64,000 nt of DNA. Source: Verrucomicrobia bacterium S94 (lineage in GTDB: Bacteria; Verrucomicrobiota; Kiritimatiellia; Kiritimatiellales; Pontiellaceae). Below, piece after piece: positions 1 to 8,951 of the stretch. The stretch covers positions 2,232,001-2,296,000 of the forward strand of contig CP036201.1 in the NCBI GenBank assembly GCA_004299845.1. Direction: 5' to 3'. Position 1 is the first letter of the stretch; each line of letters begins with the position of its first letter. The notes under the pieces are model-generated. The model had not been told where the DNA came from and ran no database searches. It worked only from the letters and a program-made list of their open reading frames with translations. The translations under genes were made by a program, and so were the position numbers.

Positions 1-185
1 TTTAAGCGGCTCACCTTATGCCACTTGATTTCCGATCCAAAACCGCATTCCTCACACACGCGCCGGAAAGCTTTGGACAAAACCGGTTTGTCCTCACGAG
101 GGAGCCAGAGCCCGCCAATGGCCATATAAGGATTGGCGCCATGGCCGTCGTGACGGCTCTCGTCACAATAAACAACCATCTTCAT
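1..185 (-). CDS. DUF3800 domain protein, N-terminal part (cut by window edge)
   Basis: The reading frame starts at an ATG at 185 and runs off the window start, leaving about 61 residues. It opens MKMVVYCDESRHDGHGANPY, followed by an AIGGLWLP segment and EIKWHK. The early YxDES and later EIKWxK fit the DUF3800 family, which has a proposed RNase H-like fold with an acidic active site. A GGAGGG ribosome site lies just before the ATG, and the start overlaps the end of the upstream methyltransferase by 23 bases, so the two are translationally coupled. DUF3800 genes are often found beside restriction and defence genes. The specific role here is unknown. Confidence 0.7.
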   Translation of the reverse strand, partial: MKMVVYCDESRHDGHGANPYMAIGGLWLPREDKPVLSKAFRRVCEECGFGSEIKWHKVSRL

Positions 186-3100
186 TAGAACCCTCCCCGG
201 GGAACATGCGGAGCATGAATTCTTCTTCGATGAGGCGGACTTTCCAGGTCTGCTCGTCCTTGCGCAGGTTTTCGAGGTGATTGTCGCCGTTGACGTAGAT
301 GATGTCGAACTCCATGTCTTTGGTGCTGTAGCCCTGTTTCACAAACCAGTCGTTCAGGGCTTCGCTGTCTGTTTCGGCCACCCTGCGCCAGAGCACGAGA
401 ATTTTTTCGCCCGCCAGATTTTCACCGGTCAGCACGGTGACGCCCTTAATGAGATCCTGCGTCTGCACCTTGAGGCCGATCAGGTAATTGAAGGTTTCGA
501 TCAGATCCACGTTGACGGGTTTTGTTTCGCCGACGGAGCCGGTCGCCACCTTGAGCGAGTACGAAAACGGATCGGCGAACGCGCTTACATTGAGCAGGCT
601 GCCTTTGCACTCCACATCGAGCATATAGTGCAGCGTGTAGTCTTCCTTAAGCGCCGCATTCTTTTTGAGCAGATCGTCCTGTTCCGCCGTCCGCTTCAGC
701 TCCAGATTGTTCAGACAGTCCTCATACGATTCGAGGCGCAGGTATTTAAAGCAATGGGAAATTCCAGACTTTGGATCGGTCGGCTTACCTTTTTTCCAAT
801 CTTTGGAAAAGACCACTTTCTGAATGCGCGGCTTGAGCACCGTATCGAAATAATCGCCCATTTCAATGAGTATGAATTTACGCTGGCCGGGATACTCTCG
901 ATTCAAAGACATTAGTCCATGGCCTGCTGTGCCTGAACCAGCAAAACAATCCAAAACAAAACCTTCTTTTTCCTCAACTGAGTAAAAGATCCACTCAGCA
1001 AGCTTTACGGGTTTTGGATAATCGATCATTCCTCCTAAACCCAAATTTTCGAGCTGAATGCTTCCATCACTTTTCAGACTGATAATTGAGCGGAGTAAAA
1101 ATGATTCTACTTCTTTCAGATAGTTGATTGAACTCGGCTGAATTGTTTCTTTGGGAGAATACCAAATCCGTCCTTTGAGAACGCTGCCGTCTGGAAGTTT
1201 GTATGTAGGACCATCCGCTTCTGCCTTACGGAATGTATCCTCCTTCCAGCGCCAGCCACGATCTGGGATGGGGACTGGTTTCCCAGTTGCGGGACTGATG
1301 ACTTCATATCGGGGCCCTTCTGTTTTTGCATTTGGCCACGACATATTAATTTTTCCAAATATTTCATAGTTGGGATCGAGCTCACAATAGAGGGTGATTC
1401 CGCGATCAAAGCCCTGCTTTTTGTAGAATTTCTTAAGTGCCTTCTGGGCAGAAATTAAATCCCTTTTTGCGGATTTCTCCTTACGGATAAGCTCATAGAT
1501 ATCCTCGAGAGCATCCTTTCTCATCACGAAACCGCGATCTTTAGAACGTCGCAGCTTTTGGTCTTTGGCAAACAAATAGATGTACTCATGAATGTTCCCA
1601 ATTCCTTTGTCGTTTTTGGGAACACGCTTATTCCAAGTAATAGTTTCCACATGATTTTCTTCACCAAATACGGACTGAAGAATGTGTCCAAAATTCAAAA
1701 ACTCATTCTCATCGCAATTCGCAAAGAGCGAACCTTCAGCATCTAAAAACCAATACAGATTACCAACTGCTTGGTTCATCATAGTTGCCCACGATGAGGA
1801 CTGATAATTGTCTTTGTAAGCAAACCCATCATCACCAGTATTATAGGGTGGGTCAAAATAGACACATTTAACCTGTTCTCGGTAACGCTCCTGTAAAAGA
1901 TTCAACGCCTGGAAGTTTTCTGAATGAATGAGAAGTCCATCGGTCTGCTCGTCGATGTTGTCGATGGCTGCGAGCAGCTTTTGCTTAAATTCGGCATCGT
2001 AAAACGCGGTGTCGATCACCATGTAGGGAAACGCCTTCAGGTATTCGACCGTTCCAAGGTCTGGAACTGTGTTGTCGCCCAGTCCCAATTCATCCTGCCC
2101 GTTTTTTGTGTCTTTTTGTGCCTTTTCGCGGCCAACTAAAAATCCCAGCTTTTCCCACTCGGCCCATTGCGCTTTGTTGGCCGCAATTTCGGGATACAGG
2201 TTTTCCGGCACGCGGTCGAGCGTGATGCACCAGTTGGATTCGACGACGAATTTTTTCTTGAGCCAGAGTTTTTTCTGGAACTCTTCCAACTGGGCAAGAA
2301 AATCAATCAGTTTGTGGGCAATGCCGCGCAGCACGCGGATCTGGACAAGATAGCTTTCGACGCGCGGCGCGGTTTCGTGCTCGATGTCGTCGAGGTGCAT
2401 GACCTCGTTTTTGATGTAGAAGTCAAGCTCGCGCCGCAGGAATCCGCCGAGGTCCTTGTGGATGAAATAGTCCATGGAGTTCTTGGCGGTGTAGTCGACC
2501 AAATGTTTTTCGAGCACCGTACGATCCTTGCGCTTTTCTGTGGGCTTGGGCGCCAGCAGTTTGGGCGCAAAAGCACCGAAGTCGGCGGCGTGCTCCTTCA
2601 CATAATCGACACAGGCGGTAATGAAAGCTTCCTGCTTGCGGTTGTCGGGGTCGGCGCGGTATTCAAAGCCGAGCACCACTTCATTTTCCAGAATCTCTGT
2701 TTTTTCGGGATTGAAGATGAAAAGGCGCTTTTTGTCGTCGGCCGCTTTGCGGTTGTCTTTTTCGATGTCGGCTTCGACGAGTTTGAAGTGCAGGCGGGGC
2801 GCGTCGTCGCCTTCGGCCAGCCGGACGGTGTAGTCGCGCAGGTTTTCGGAGGATTTGATGTAGTACTGGTCTTTGTTGGCCCAATGCAGCACCACTTCTT
2901 CGCCTTCGTAGGGAATGGCATAGACGCCCTCTTTGTAGCGGCGCATGGAAATGAAGTCGCCGGCGTCGTAATAGCGGGAAAAAAAGCGGATCAGGTGGGA
3001 ATAGATCGCGTCCTCGGTCTTGGCCAGATCAACCGGTTCGCCCAGCCTGGCCTTCAGTTCCTGCACCTTGGGCACGGTGTCGGGATCGACGCCCAGCGCC

Positions 3101-3318
3101 TCGGCCTGCTTGATGGCCTCAGCCAGTTCGGCGCTGCCATTATCTTTGAGTGCGGCCAGTCCGGCCTTTACCTGCGGTAGCAGATCTTTATCGAGAAAGG
3201 TTTCAATTTCAGCCTGTTTGGCGTGCATGACGCGGTAGAAACCGAAATCGAGATCGGGGCGGTCGAGCTGAAAGAGCTCCCGCAGTTTGCTTTTGAGTTG
3301 GTCGAGTTTCGTTGCCAT
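163..3318 (-). CDS. Large beta-class adenine-specific DNA methyltransferase (Mod/COG2189 type)
   Basis: Predicted N6-adenine DNA methyltransferase of 1051 residues. The catalytic DPPY motif is at about 489-492 (FDPPYNTG) and the S-adenosylmethionine motif FAGSG at about 792-796. This order (IV before I) is the beta class used by type III Mod subunits. About 480 residues precede the catalytic core, and about 250 follow it, which is much longer than a normal Mod (roughly 600-700). The N-terminal part has charged helical segments and may bind a partner or DNA. The gene follows the helicase gene by 13 bases, with an AAGGA ribosome site, and overlaps the DUF3800 gene downstream. The context suggests modification in a restriction-like system. 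A Res subunit is not visible and could lie beyond position 1. Confidence 0.88.
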   Translation of the reverse strand: MATKLDQLKSKLRELFQLDRPDLDFGFYRVMHAKQAEIETFLDKDLLPQVKAGLAALKDNGSAELAEAIKQAEALGVDPDTVPKVQELKARLGEPVDLAKTEDAIYSHLIRFFSRYYDAGDFISMRRYKEGVYAIPYEGEEVVLHWANKDQYYIKSSENLRDYTVRLAEGDDAPRLHFKLVEADIEKDNRKAADDKKRLFIFNPEKTEILENEVVLGFEYRADPDNRKQEAFITACVDYVKEHAADFGAFAPKLLAPKPTEKRKDRTVLEKHLVDYTAKNSMDYFIHKDLGGFLRRELDFYIKNEVMHLDDIEHETAPRVESYLVQIRVLRGIAHKLIDFLAQLEEFQKKLWLKKKFVVESNWCITLDRVPENLYPEIAANKAQWAEWEKLGFLVGREKAQKDTKNGQDELGLGDNTVPDLGTVEYLKAFPYMVIDTAFYDAEFKQKLLAAIDNIDEQTDGLLIHSENFQALNLLQERYREQVKCVYFDPPYNTGDDGFAYKDNYQSSSWATMMNQAVGNLYWFLDAEGSLFANCDENEFLNFGHILQSVFGEENHVETITWNKRVPKNDKGIGNIHEYIYLFAKDQKLRRSKDRGFVMRKDALEDIYELIRKEKSAKRDLISAQKALKKFYKKQGFDRGITLYCELDPNYEIFGKINMSWPNAKTEGPRYEVISPATGKPVPIPDRGWRWKEDTFRKAEADGPTYKLPDGSVLKGRIWYSPKETIQPSSINYLKEVESFLLRSIISLKSDGSIQLENLGLGGMIDYPKPVKLAEWIFYSVEEKEGFVLDCFAGSGTAGHGLMSLNREYPGQRKFILIEMGDYFDTVLKPRIQKVVFSKDWKKGKPTDPKSGISHCFKYLRLESYEDCLNNLELKRTAEQDDLLKKNAALKEDYTLHYMLDVECKGSLLNVSAFADPFSYSLKVATGSVGETKPVNVDLIETFNYLIGLKVQTQDLIKGVTVLTGENLAGEKILVLWRRVAETDSEALNDWFVKQGYSTKDMEFDIIYVNGDNHLENLRKDEQTWKVRLIEEEFMLRMFPGEGSNEDGCLL

Positions 3319-3331
3319 ATCTTTTATCCTT

Positions 3332-6205
3332 TTAAATCACGCGCCATCGAATCGTAAAAAGACGCTGTTTTTCTGTCTTCTGAGAAAGGCGCTTTTCCAA
3401 GTCTTCGATCAGAAGGTCTCTTTTTTGCTCTATTTCGTCTTCCACATCAAAAATCTTCTGCCGCTGCCGGCGTTTTTTCTTTTCGAACTCACGGATTTTC
3501 ATCTGGAGCGCTTCCTGCTCTTCGAGCGTAACCGCTTTGCGGGCTTCGCGGTTAAGCGCCTTGATCTGATCTTTTGTTTTCTGGAGTTCTTTCTGGGCAG
3601 CGAGCTCCAAATCTTCCGCCCATTTCCAGAGCCGTTCGCGAGCTTCGTTGAAATGTTCACTGTTTCGCTCCAGTGATTGTGCGAGTACGCCGTTGGCATG
3701 GCGTTCAGCTTCTTTATCGAGGCGCTCGACAACGGCATCCGGCATTGAGGACAGGGGTGCCGAATTTCCGCTGCACTGAAACAGTTTTTCAAATTCTTCC
3801 TGAGACAAGGCGGGGCCGTCATCAACAAACCCGGAAAAGAGCAGGTGTTCTTCTATGTCGCAACTGTCAATGATGAGCTGCTCAAGCACCAGCCAGCCGC
3901 TTTTCCCTTTCAGCACCTCCACCTGCGAAATTTTGACGGGATGGCTGGAAACATCAAACGTGACTTGAGCTTCAGGCGTTTCAATGGTACGCCCCTGTTC
4001 TATCACATATTCTCCCAGCGGATGGGACAGTCGGTAGAGGAATTCGCCGGGCAGATTAGTCTGCTTTTTTGAGATCAAACAGTATTCCCCGGGACGGATA
4101 CCGTCTTGGGGCGGTTTATCCAGCTGAAACTTCAGGGCGGTTTCATCAAAGGATGCACAAGAATGCAGAACGTATCTGCTCAACGCCCAAAACATACGCG
4201 AGAAACGATCTAAAAACTCCTGCGAGTCCAGAAGATGCACGCGTAGGCGCTCGTGCACATCGGCATCGAAATTTTCCAGCAAGACCCGGCGCGTATTCGT
4301 CATGCGAACCTGTATGCTTTCCTCAAATTCATCCTGGAGACGATCAAATGCCGCCTGGATTTCTTCGGGTGATCGGCACTCCTGGTAGATCTCCAGTATA
4401 CGGCGCTCAAAATCGATTCCGGATTCTATGACACCCAGAACTTCGTCCGAAGCGCCGAAAACGCCTTCGAACAGATTGAATTTGTGTTGAAGCAGCTCAT
4501 AAACACGGCAATCGGCTTCATTCTTTTTATTCAGAAAGTTGACCACAACAACATCATGTCTCTGTCCGTAGCGGTGGCAGCGCCCAATGCGCTGCTCAAC
4601 CCGTTGCGGATTCCACGGAAGATCGTAGTTGACAACCAAAGAACAGAATTGAAGGTTGATCCCTTCTGCTCCGGCTTCTGTAGCAATTAAAATTTCCGCC
4701 TGTTCTTTAAATCGATCCAGCAATGCCGTGCGCACGTCGACGGCCCGCGATCCCGTGACACGTCCTGTTGTTCGATTCACTTTTTTCCAGTCTTCGTAAT
4801 ACGCGCTGGCCTCCGCGTCGGAATTGGTTCCATTAAAAGAAACCACCTTTCCCTTAAAACCGTTGTTTTCCAAAAATGTTTTTACATAATCCTGCGTACG
4901 GCGGGACTCTGTAAAAATAACGGCTTTACGGGCAGCCCCCGATTTTGCCATTTGCTCAAATCCGACATCCAGCGCCGTGAGTAACGATTTTGCTTTGGTA
5001 TCCACGCCGATATTTTGCGCCCATTCAATGAAGCGACCCAGCTCATCGATTTCAGATTGGAGCTTTACCAGATCAATTTTTTCCATGCTCCGGGAACAAT
5101 CCCCTTCAAAATCGATAAGACTCTGCTCATCACCCAGAACATCTTCGAGAATTTCGTTTTCCAGCTCTTCTTCCTGAAGGATGCTTTCAATGATCGGCGT
5201 ATCCTGTTCGGTTTCCTTTAAGGCAATGAGCCGTTTACGCATGGCCTCCAGAGTTCCGGCCACGGCCAGCGGCGAAGAGGCCAGCAGCTTGCGAACAATC
5301 AGCGCTGTCAGGTGCTTTTGCCGGTACGGCATGGCATAGGTGTCTTTGCGCTGAAGGAATGCCGATACTGCTTTGTATAGTTTCTGCTCCTGATCGGTCG
5401 GTTCAAACGGGCGGGTAATCAGTTTCCGGTTGGTATAGGGCACATATTCCTGGACCTGTTCACGCAATGTGCGTTTACAAAACGAACCCAGACGCTGCTT
5501 CAGACCGAGCAAGTCGCCATCCGAGTTCATGTATTGAGTTCGAAATGAAGGAACATCCGCAAAAATTCGCTCATCGAGCAGTGAACAAAGTCCATACAGT
5601 TCCAGCAATGAATTTTGCAACGGTGTTGCGGTCAGTAAAATTTTTCGAGCATCCTCCAAAGCAAATCGGATATTCTGCCCGATGCGGTTGCTCTCACGAT
5701 AGGAATTCCGCAGTTTGTGCGCCTCATCAATCACCGTCATGTCCCACTGTACAGCCTGGACCAAATCCGCATTTCGGGCGGCGAAGTGCATGGAGCAGAT
5801 AATGATTCTTTTTCCGTCAAACGGATTAATCGATCCGTCTTTCTGCGCATCCCGAAATGATTTTGAATCGAGCACAATGGACGGCAAATTAAATTTTTCA
5901 TCCAGTTCCAAAGACCACTGTTTACGCAAAGCGGCGGGACAAATAATCAGCAGCTTGCGCTTACGTTCTGCCCATAACTGGCAAAGTACCAGACCGGCCT
6001 CAATGGTTTTTCCTAATCCGACCTCATCGGCCAGCAAAACGCCTTTGGTCAGCGGAGAGCGCAGCGCAAACAGCGCAGCATCGATCTGATGCGGGTTCAG
6101 ATCAACGGCGGCATCAAAAAGAGAACGCGAAAGGCGCTCAACTCCCTCTCCGCCCTGCTTCATAAGCTCGTAAGCATAGTATTTTGCGTGATATCCGGTT
6201 AACAT
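3332..6205 (-). CDS. SNF2/RapA-like superfamily 2 helicase
   Basis: 957-residue ATPase/translocase. Visible motifs are Walker A DEVGLGKT (about 60-67), the DEAH box (160-163), motif III LTATP (about 191-195) and a C-terminal helicase lobe with GAEGINLQ (about 512-519) and QRIGRCHRYGQ (about 538-548). An acidic insert lies near 340-370. The last 110 residues form a strongly charged predicted coiled coil. SNF2 proteins of this kind act as DNA or nucleoprotein translocases. As first gene of the operon with a large methyltransferase and a DUF3800 protein, it is probably the motor of a phage-defence or restriction complex. DrmD of DISARM class 1 is also SNF2-like, but DISARM partners are not visible here. 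Confidence 0.88.
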   Translation of the reverse strand: MLTGYHAKYYAYELMKQGGEGVERLSRSLFDAAVDLNPHQIDAALFALRSPLTKGVLLADEVGLGKTIEAGLVLCQLWAERKRKLLIICPAALRKQWSLELDEKFNLPSIVLDSKSFRDAQKDGSINPFDGKRIIICSMHFAARNADLVQAVQWDMTVIDEAHKLRNSYRESNRIGQNIRFALEDARKILLTATPLQNSLLELYGLCSLLDERIFADVPSFRTQYMNSDGDLLGLKQRLGSFCKRTLREQVQEYVPYTNRKLITRPFEPTDQEQKLYKAVSAFLQRKDTYAMPYRQKHLTALIVRKLLASSPLAVAGTLEAMRKRLIALKETEQDTPIIESILQEEELENEILEDVLGDEQSLIDFEGDCSRSMEKIDLVKLQSEIDELGRFIEWAQNIGVDTKAKSLLTALDVGFEQMAKSGAARKAVIFTESRRTQDYVKTFLENNGFKGKVVSFNGTNSDAEASAYYEDWKKVNRTTGRVTGSRAVDVRTALLDRFKEQAEILIATEAGAEGINLQFCSLVVNYDLPWNPQRVEQRIGRCHRYGQRHDVVVVNFLNKKNEADCRVYELLQHKFNLFEGVFGASDEVLGVIESGIDFERRILEIYQECRSPEEIQAAFDRLQDEFEESIQVRMTNTRRVLLENFDADVHERLRVHLLDSQEFLDRFSRMFWALSRYVLHSCASFDETALKFQLDKPPQDGIRPGEYCLISKKQTNLPGEFLYRLSHPLGEYVIEQGRTIETPEAQVTFDVSSHPVKISQVEVLKGKSGWLVLEQLIIDSCDIEEHLLFSGFVDDGPALSQEEFEKLFQCSGNSAPLSSMPDAVVERLDKEAERHANGVLAQSLERNSEHFNEARERLWKWAEDLELAAQKELQKTKDQIKALNREARKAVTLEEQEALQMKIREFEKKKRRQRQKIFDVEDEIEQKRDLLIEDLEKRLSQKTEKQRLFTIRWRVI

Positions 6206-6215
6206 AGGTATAATT

Positions 6216-6230
6216 TTCCAATGGTTGGAA
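6216..6230. repeat. Palindrome TTCCAA-TGG-TTGGAA upstream of helicase gene
   Basis: A perfect 6-bp inverted repeat with a 3-base spacer, 11 bases before the helicase start codon and flanked by A/T-rich DNA. Similar palindromes occur at 6647-6665 and 52245-52261, and inside coding sequence at 16481-16495 and 56739-56756. It could be an operator, a hairpin in the leader, or a dispersed repeat of this genome. No other gene is supported between 6206 and 6673. Confidence 0.5.
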
Positions 6231-6646
6231 CTATTTTACATAAAAGTTCCGAGCTTTGGATAAGGAAATAAAAAGAAGATCCAACCCGGCACTGTCAATA
6301 TTCGTGTTAAACGGGTCAAGGATCAGAGCCGCCCAAGCTCTACCTGGATAAAATACCGACCTGTTTTTCTGTAATCAGCGGCAAAAAGGTAGGATTCGAC
6401 GGTCTGAGAGCACTCGAAGAGCCCTCACAGAGTCTGCTATACCGGTTCTGGTTCCGTCCCGTATGATGATCCGCCAAAGCTCCGGAACATCTAAAGCGAC
6501 AGACGCATCTATAGCGTTAGATCGGTTCCAGATAGCTCTTTAAATCGTCCACCGCCCTTATTACTCCCCAAGAATAAAACTAATGCAACAGTCAGGAAGA
6601 CACAAAAGCAGTGCTGCGGCAAACCAGAGCTCTGTGCCCTTGGAAT

Positions 6647-6665
6647 TTTCCCAACCTTTGGGAAA
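6647..6665. repeat. Palindrome TTTCCCAA-CCT-TTGGGAAA after thiE
   Basis: An 8-bp perfect inverted repeat with a 3-base loop, starting 8 bases after the thiE stop codon on the minus strand. It could cap or end the thi transcript, but no U tract follows. The sequence belongs to the same TTCCAA-type palindrome group as the element before the helicase gene. Confidence 0.5.
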
Positions 6666-6673
6666 TTTTTCTC

Positions 6674-7321
6674 TCAGCGGACCGGGTGCAAAGCCTGATC
6701 GATTTGACCCCTGATTTGGCGGGCGGCCTGTTTGGGGTCGGGGGCCTGGCAGATGGCGGAGACGACGGCGAGGCAGTCGGCGCCGGCGCGGATGACGTCG
6801 GCGGCGTTGTCGGCGCTGATGCGGCCGATGGCGATGAGGGGTTTGTCGGTGCGCTGACGGATAGTGCGGATGCCGTCGAGGCCCCATTCGGTGATGGTAT
6901 CGGTTTTGGTCGGCGTCTTAAAGACGGGGCTGATGCCGAAGCAGTCGGAAAGTTCCGCGTCCTGCGTTTCAAGCTGATCGAGGTGCTCAATGGAATAGCC
7001 GAGCGAGCCGCAATCCGCCCAGACGGAGCGAATGTGAGCGGGGGCAATATCGCTGCGGCCGACGTGAATGCCGAAGGCACCGGACTGCATGGCGACATCG
7101 AGATTATCGTTGATGATCAGGGGAACATCATAGGACTGCAGCATCGTCTGCAGGCGTTCTGCTTTGTGGAGAAATTCGTCGGGCGCGGCGTGTTTTTCGC
7201 GCAGCTGCACGAGATCGACACCGCCCTGTACCGCCTGCTCGGCGACCTCAACAAAATCGCGCCCGGAGCAGTCGGCCTCGGAGATCACCAGATATAAGCG
7301 ATAGGGAAACGGATCGGCCAT
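6674..7321 (-). CDS. thiE: Thiamine-phosphate synthase
   Basis: ThiE joins hydroxymethylpyrimidine diphosphate and thiazole phosphate to give thiamine phosphate in the cytosol. The 215-residue TIM-barrel shows VQLREK near the N-terminus, IINDN for substrate binding, GIHVGRSD, SPVFKTPTKT for diphosphate contact, and a late AIGRISADN segment. I place the start at the ATG two bases after the thiM stop; a GTG nine bases earlier overlaps thiM. The tight spacing shows one transcript with thiM. Thiazole salvage plus coupling can therefore be made from this operon. No thiD is present in the window. Confidence 0.93.
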   Translation of the reverse strand: MADPFPYRLYLVISEADCSGRDFVEVAEQAVQGGVDLVQLREKHAAPDEFLHKAERLQTMLQSYDVPLIINDNLDVAMQSGAFGIHVGRSDIAPAHIRSVWADCGSLGYSIEHLDQLETQDAELSDCFGISPVFKTPTKTDTITEWGLDGIRTIRQRTDKPLIAIGRISADNAADVIRAGADCLAVVSAICQAPDPKQAARQIRGQIDQALHPVR

Positions 7322-7323
7322 GG

Positions 7324-8118
7324 TCAGCACGCGATGCGCAGGGTGTTTTTGAATTCGTCTTCGGTCAGATTGTAAAGTTTATCAAGCAGGTTCATCTGCA
7401 GACTGCCGGGACCGCTACTGGATTTTTCGGCGAGTTCACCGGCGATGCTCAGCAATGCAACTGCCGCAGTCATCGCTTCAATTTTACTTTCAGTCACCGC
7501 GAGAAAGGCGCCGATCAGGGCAGTGGCGGAACAGCCGAGTCCGGTAACGCGTGTCATCAGCGGTGTACCGTTGTGAATCTGAATAACGGACTGGTCGGAG
7601 ACTATAAAATCGGTTTCGCCGGAAATGCCCACCACCGCTCCGGTGAGTTTATGGAGGGCCCGCGCGGCATCCAGTGCCTCCTGACTCTGCGCGGTGCTGT
7701 CGACCCCTTTGGTTTTGCTTTGATTCGCATTGGCCAGCGCCAGAATTTCGGAGGCGTTGCCGCGAATCGCCGTCGGGCGCAGGGCGATGAGCCGCGATAA
7801 TACCTCATCGCGATACGAAGTGGCTCCGGCACCGACGGGATCGAGAATCCACGGTTTTTTAAGCGCCCGCGCCCGGCAGGCCGCCTGCAGCATGGCATCG
7901 GACCACGCATGATCCAAGGTTCCGATATTCACCACAAGTGCGCTGCAGAGCGCAACCATTTCATCTATTTCCTGGAGGGCATGAGCCATGATCGGCGAGG
8001 CCCCGACCGCCAGCAATGCATTGGCGGTATTATTCATCACCACATAGTTGGTAATATTGTGTACCAGCGGAGACTGAGTGCGAACGGTAGAAATATGTTT
8101 CCAAAGTTTTTCTTTCAT
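7324..8118 (-). CDS. thiM: Hydroxyethylthiazole kinase
   Basis: ThiM phosphorylates hydroxyethylthiazole in thiamine salvage. The 264-residue protein has the family start SPLVHNITNYVVMN, then NTANALLA and GASPIMAH, DPVGAGAT near the middle, and the catalytic GLGCSATALIGAF near residue 200. Length is normal. The gene is first in a two-gene operon with thiE. The start ATG sits only 7 bases from the end of a long inverted repeat, with no clear Shine-Dalgarno sequence outside it, so translation may depend on leader folding. Confidence 0.94.
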   Translation of the reverse strand: MKEKLWKHISTVRTQSPLVHNITNYVVMNNTANALLAVGASPIMAHALQEIDEMVALCSALVVNIGTLDHAWSDAMLQAACRARALKKPWILDPVGAGATSYRDEVLSRLIALRPTAIRGNASEILALANANQSKTKGVDSTAQSQEALDAARALHKLTGAVVGISGETDFIVSDQSVIQIHNGTPLMTRVTGLGCSATALIGAFLAVTESKIEAMTAAVALLSIAGELAEKSSSGPGSLQMNLLDKLYNLTEDEFKNTLRIAC

Positions 8119-8125
8119 CGTTTTC

Positions 8126-8194
8126 GATCCGGCAAAGGTTAATCATAAAAAAAGCGTAACCCTTAAAGAGCTACGCTTTAACCTTCACCGGATC
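8126..8194 (-). promoter_or_regulatory. Nested-hairpin leader of thiM with internal terminator
   Basis: Read on the minus strand, arms of 17 bases at 8178-8194 and 8126-8142 pair completely if two G-U pairs are allowed. They enclose a second hairpin (AGCGTA pairing with TACGCT, 8153-8178 region) followed by seven T (8147-8153). The inner hairpin plus T tract resembles an intrinsic terminator for the upstream small gene, or an attenuator. The outer stem ends 7 bases before the thiM ATG and would hide its ribosome site. I do not see the conserved TPP-riboswitch core. Confidence 0.6.
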
Positions 8195-8222
8195 AACTCC
8201 GGAAACGGAATAATCCGTTCAT

Positions 8223-8543
8223 TCAGCGGTTCCGGGAATCGGACTGCAGTCCCGGCGGCACAAAGTGCGGCAGCCGCTCCGGATCGCGGCGGTTATAACC
8301 GATCCGTTTCCGCATCGGATTCCGGGTCTGTACGGTCCACCGGATCAATTCCCCGACAATACAAATCGGTGCAACCGCCAGCAGCGAGACAAACAGGACC
8401 TCAGAGAAACGGGCATCGATCATCCGATGCGCAACCAGGGCCACAATCAGCCCGACGGCCGGTGCCAGCAGCAATGCGCCAAACGTGATGGCATCGCCTG
8501 CAGTTCTATCGCTTTCTCGTTCTTTCATGATGTTCGTTTTCAT
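8223..8543 (-). CDS. Small two-helix membrane protein of unknown function
   Basis: A 106-residue protein with two predicted transmembrane segments (about 20-42 and 50-72 from the chosen start) and a basic, proline-rich C-terminal tail. I start at the ATG at 8543 because AAGGA lies about 10 bases before it; an upstream in-frame TTG has no such site. It lies upstream of thiM on the same strand, separated by a terminator-like hairpin. I recognise no family. Confidence 0.6.
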   Translation of the reverse strand: MKTNIMKERESDRTAGDAITFGALLLAPAVGLIVALVAHRMIDARFSEVLFVSLLAVAPICIVGELIRWTVQTRNPMRKRIGYNRRDPERLPHFVPPGLQSDSRNR

Positions 8544-8868
8544 GGTCTGTTTTCCTTTCTTCAAAAATTAAAAATTTCATTCACCGGAATCACGGCACCG
8601 GCTTTATCCGGCACCGACGAATCTTCATCTTTCTTTCAGTATAAATATTAAATCTTTTTATTTTTATTTAAGATAAAACCCGTTCTTCCGTTCAATTGCC
8701 CCGGCTTATAGATCATCCTGAGCGGACACTGCAGTATTTTTTTTGTTTTATTTTCATGTGATTTAGTGATATATTGTAAGGTTTTTTTGCTTTCTGGCTT
8801 ATTTAGAGCGACTTACAACATCGGCACAACCATTGCCCCAACCCGCGTAAAGCTCGAATTCCACATTT

Positions 8869-8901
8869 CAAACCGGTTTCTAAAGCTAGATTACCGGTTT
8901 G
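8869..8901. repeat. Hairpin CAAACCGGT / ACCGGTTTG downstream of efflux operon
   Basis: Perfect 9-bp arms enclose a second small stem (TCTA/TAGA). It lies about 50 bases beyond the stop of the outer-membrane efflux gene and may end that transcript, although no U tract follows on the minus strand. The rest of 8544-8951 is A/T-rich and holds no supported gene. Confidence 0.45.
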
Positions 8902-8951
8902 GAGCTGTTTTATTCTCGCTTCGGAAACTGAAAAAGTGCCCTCGAAATCCC

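Noticed and set aside
2167-3180. Long antisense open frames (also 42122-43396, 48120-49538, 50372-51460, 52765-53778)
   Set aside because: They lie opposite well-supported genes, show no family motifs and are explained by the codon use of the opposite strand.
163-6205. Complete DISARM or classical type III restriction system
   Set aside because: No drmA/B/C-like genes and no Res subunit are visible; only the motor and methylase types are shared, so no named system is assigned.
8119-8222. TPP riboswitch upstream of thiM
   Set aside because: Neither the CTGAGA core nor the conserved thi-box spacing is visible on the minus strand; the structure seen is a nested inverted repeat instead.
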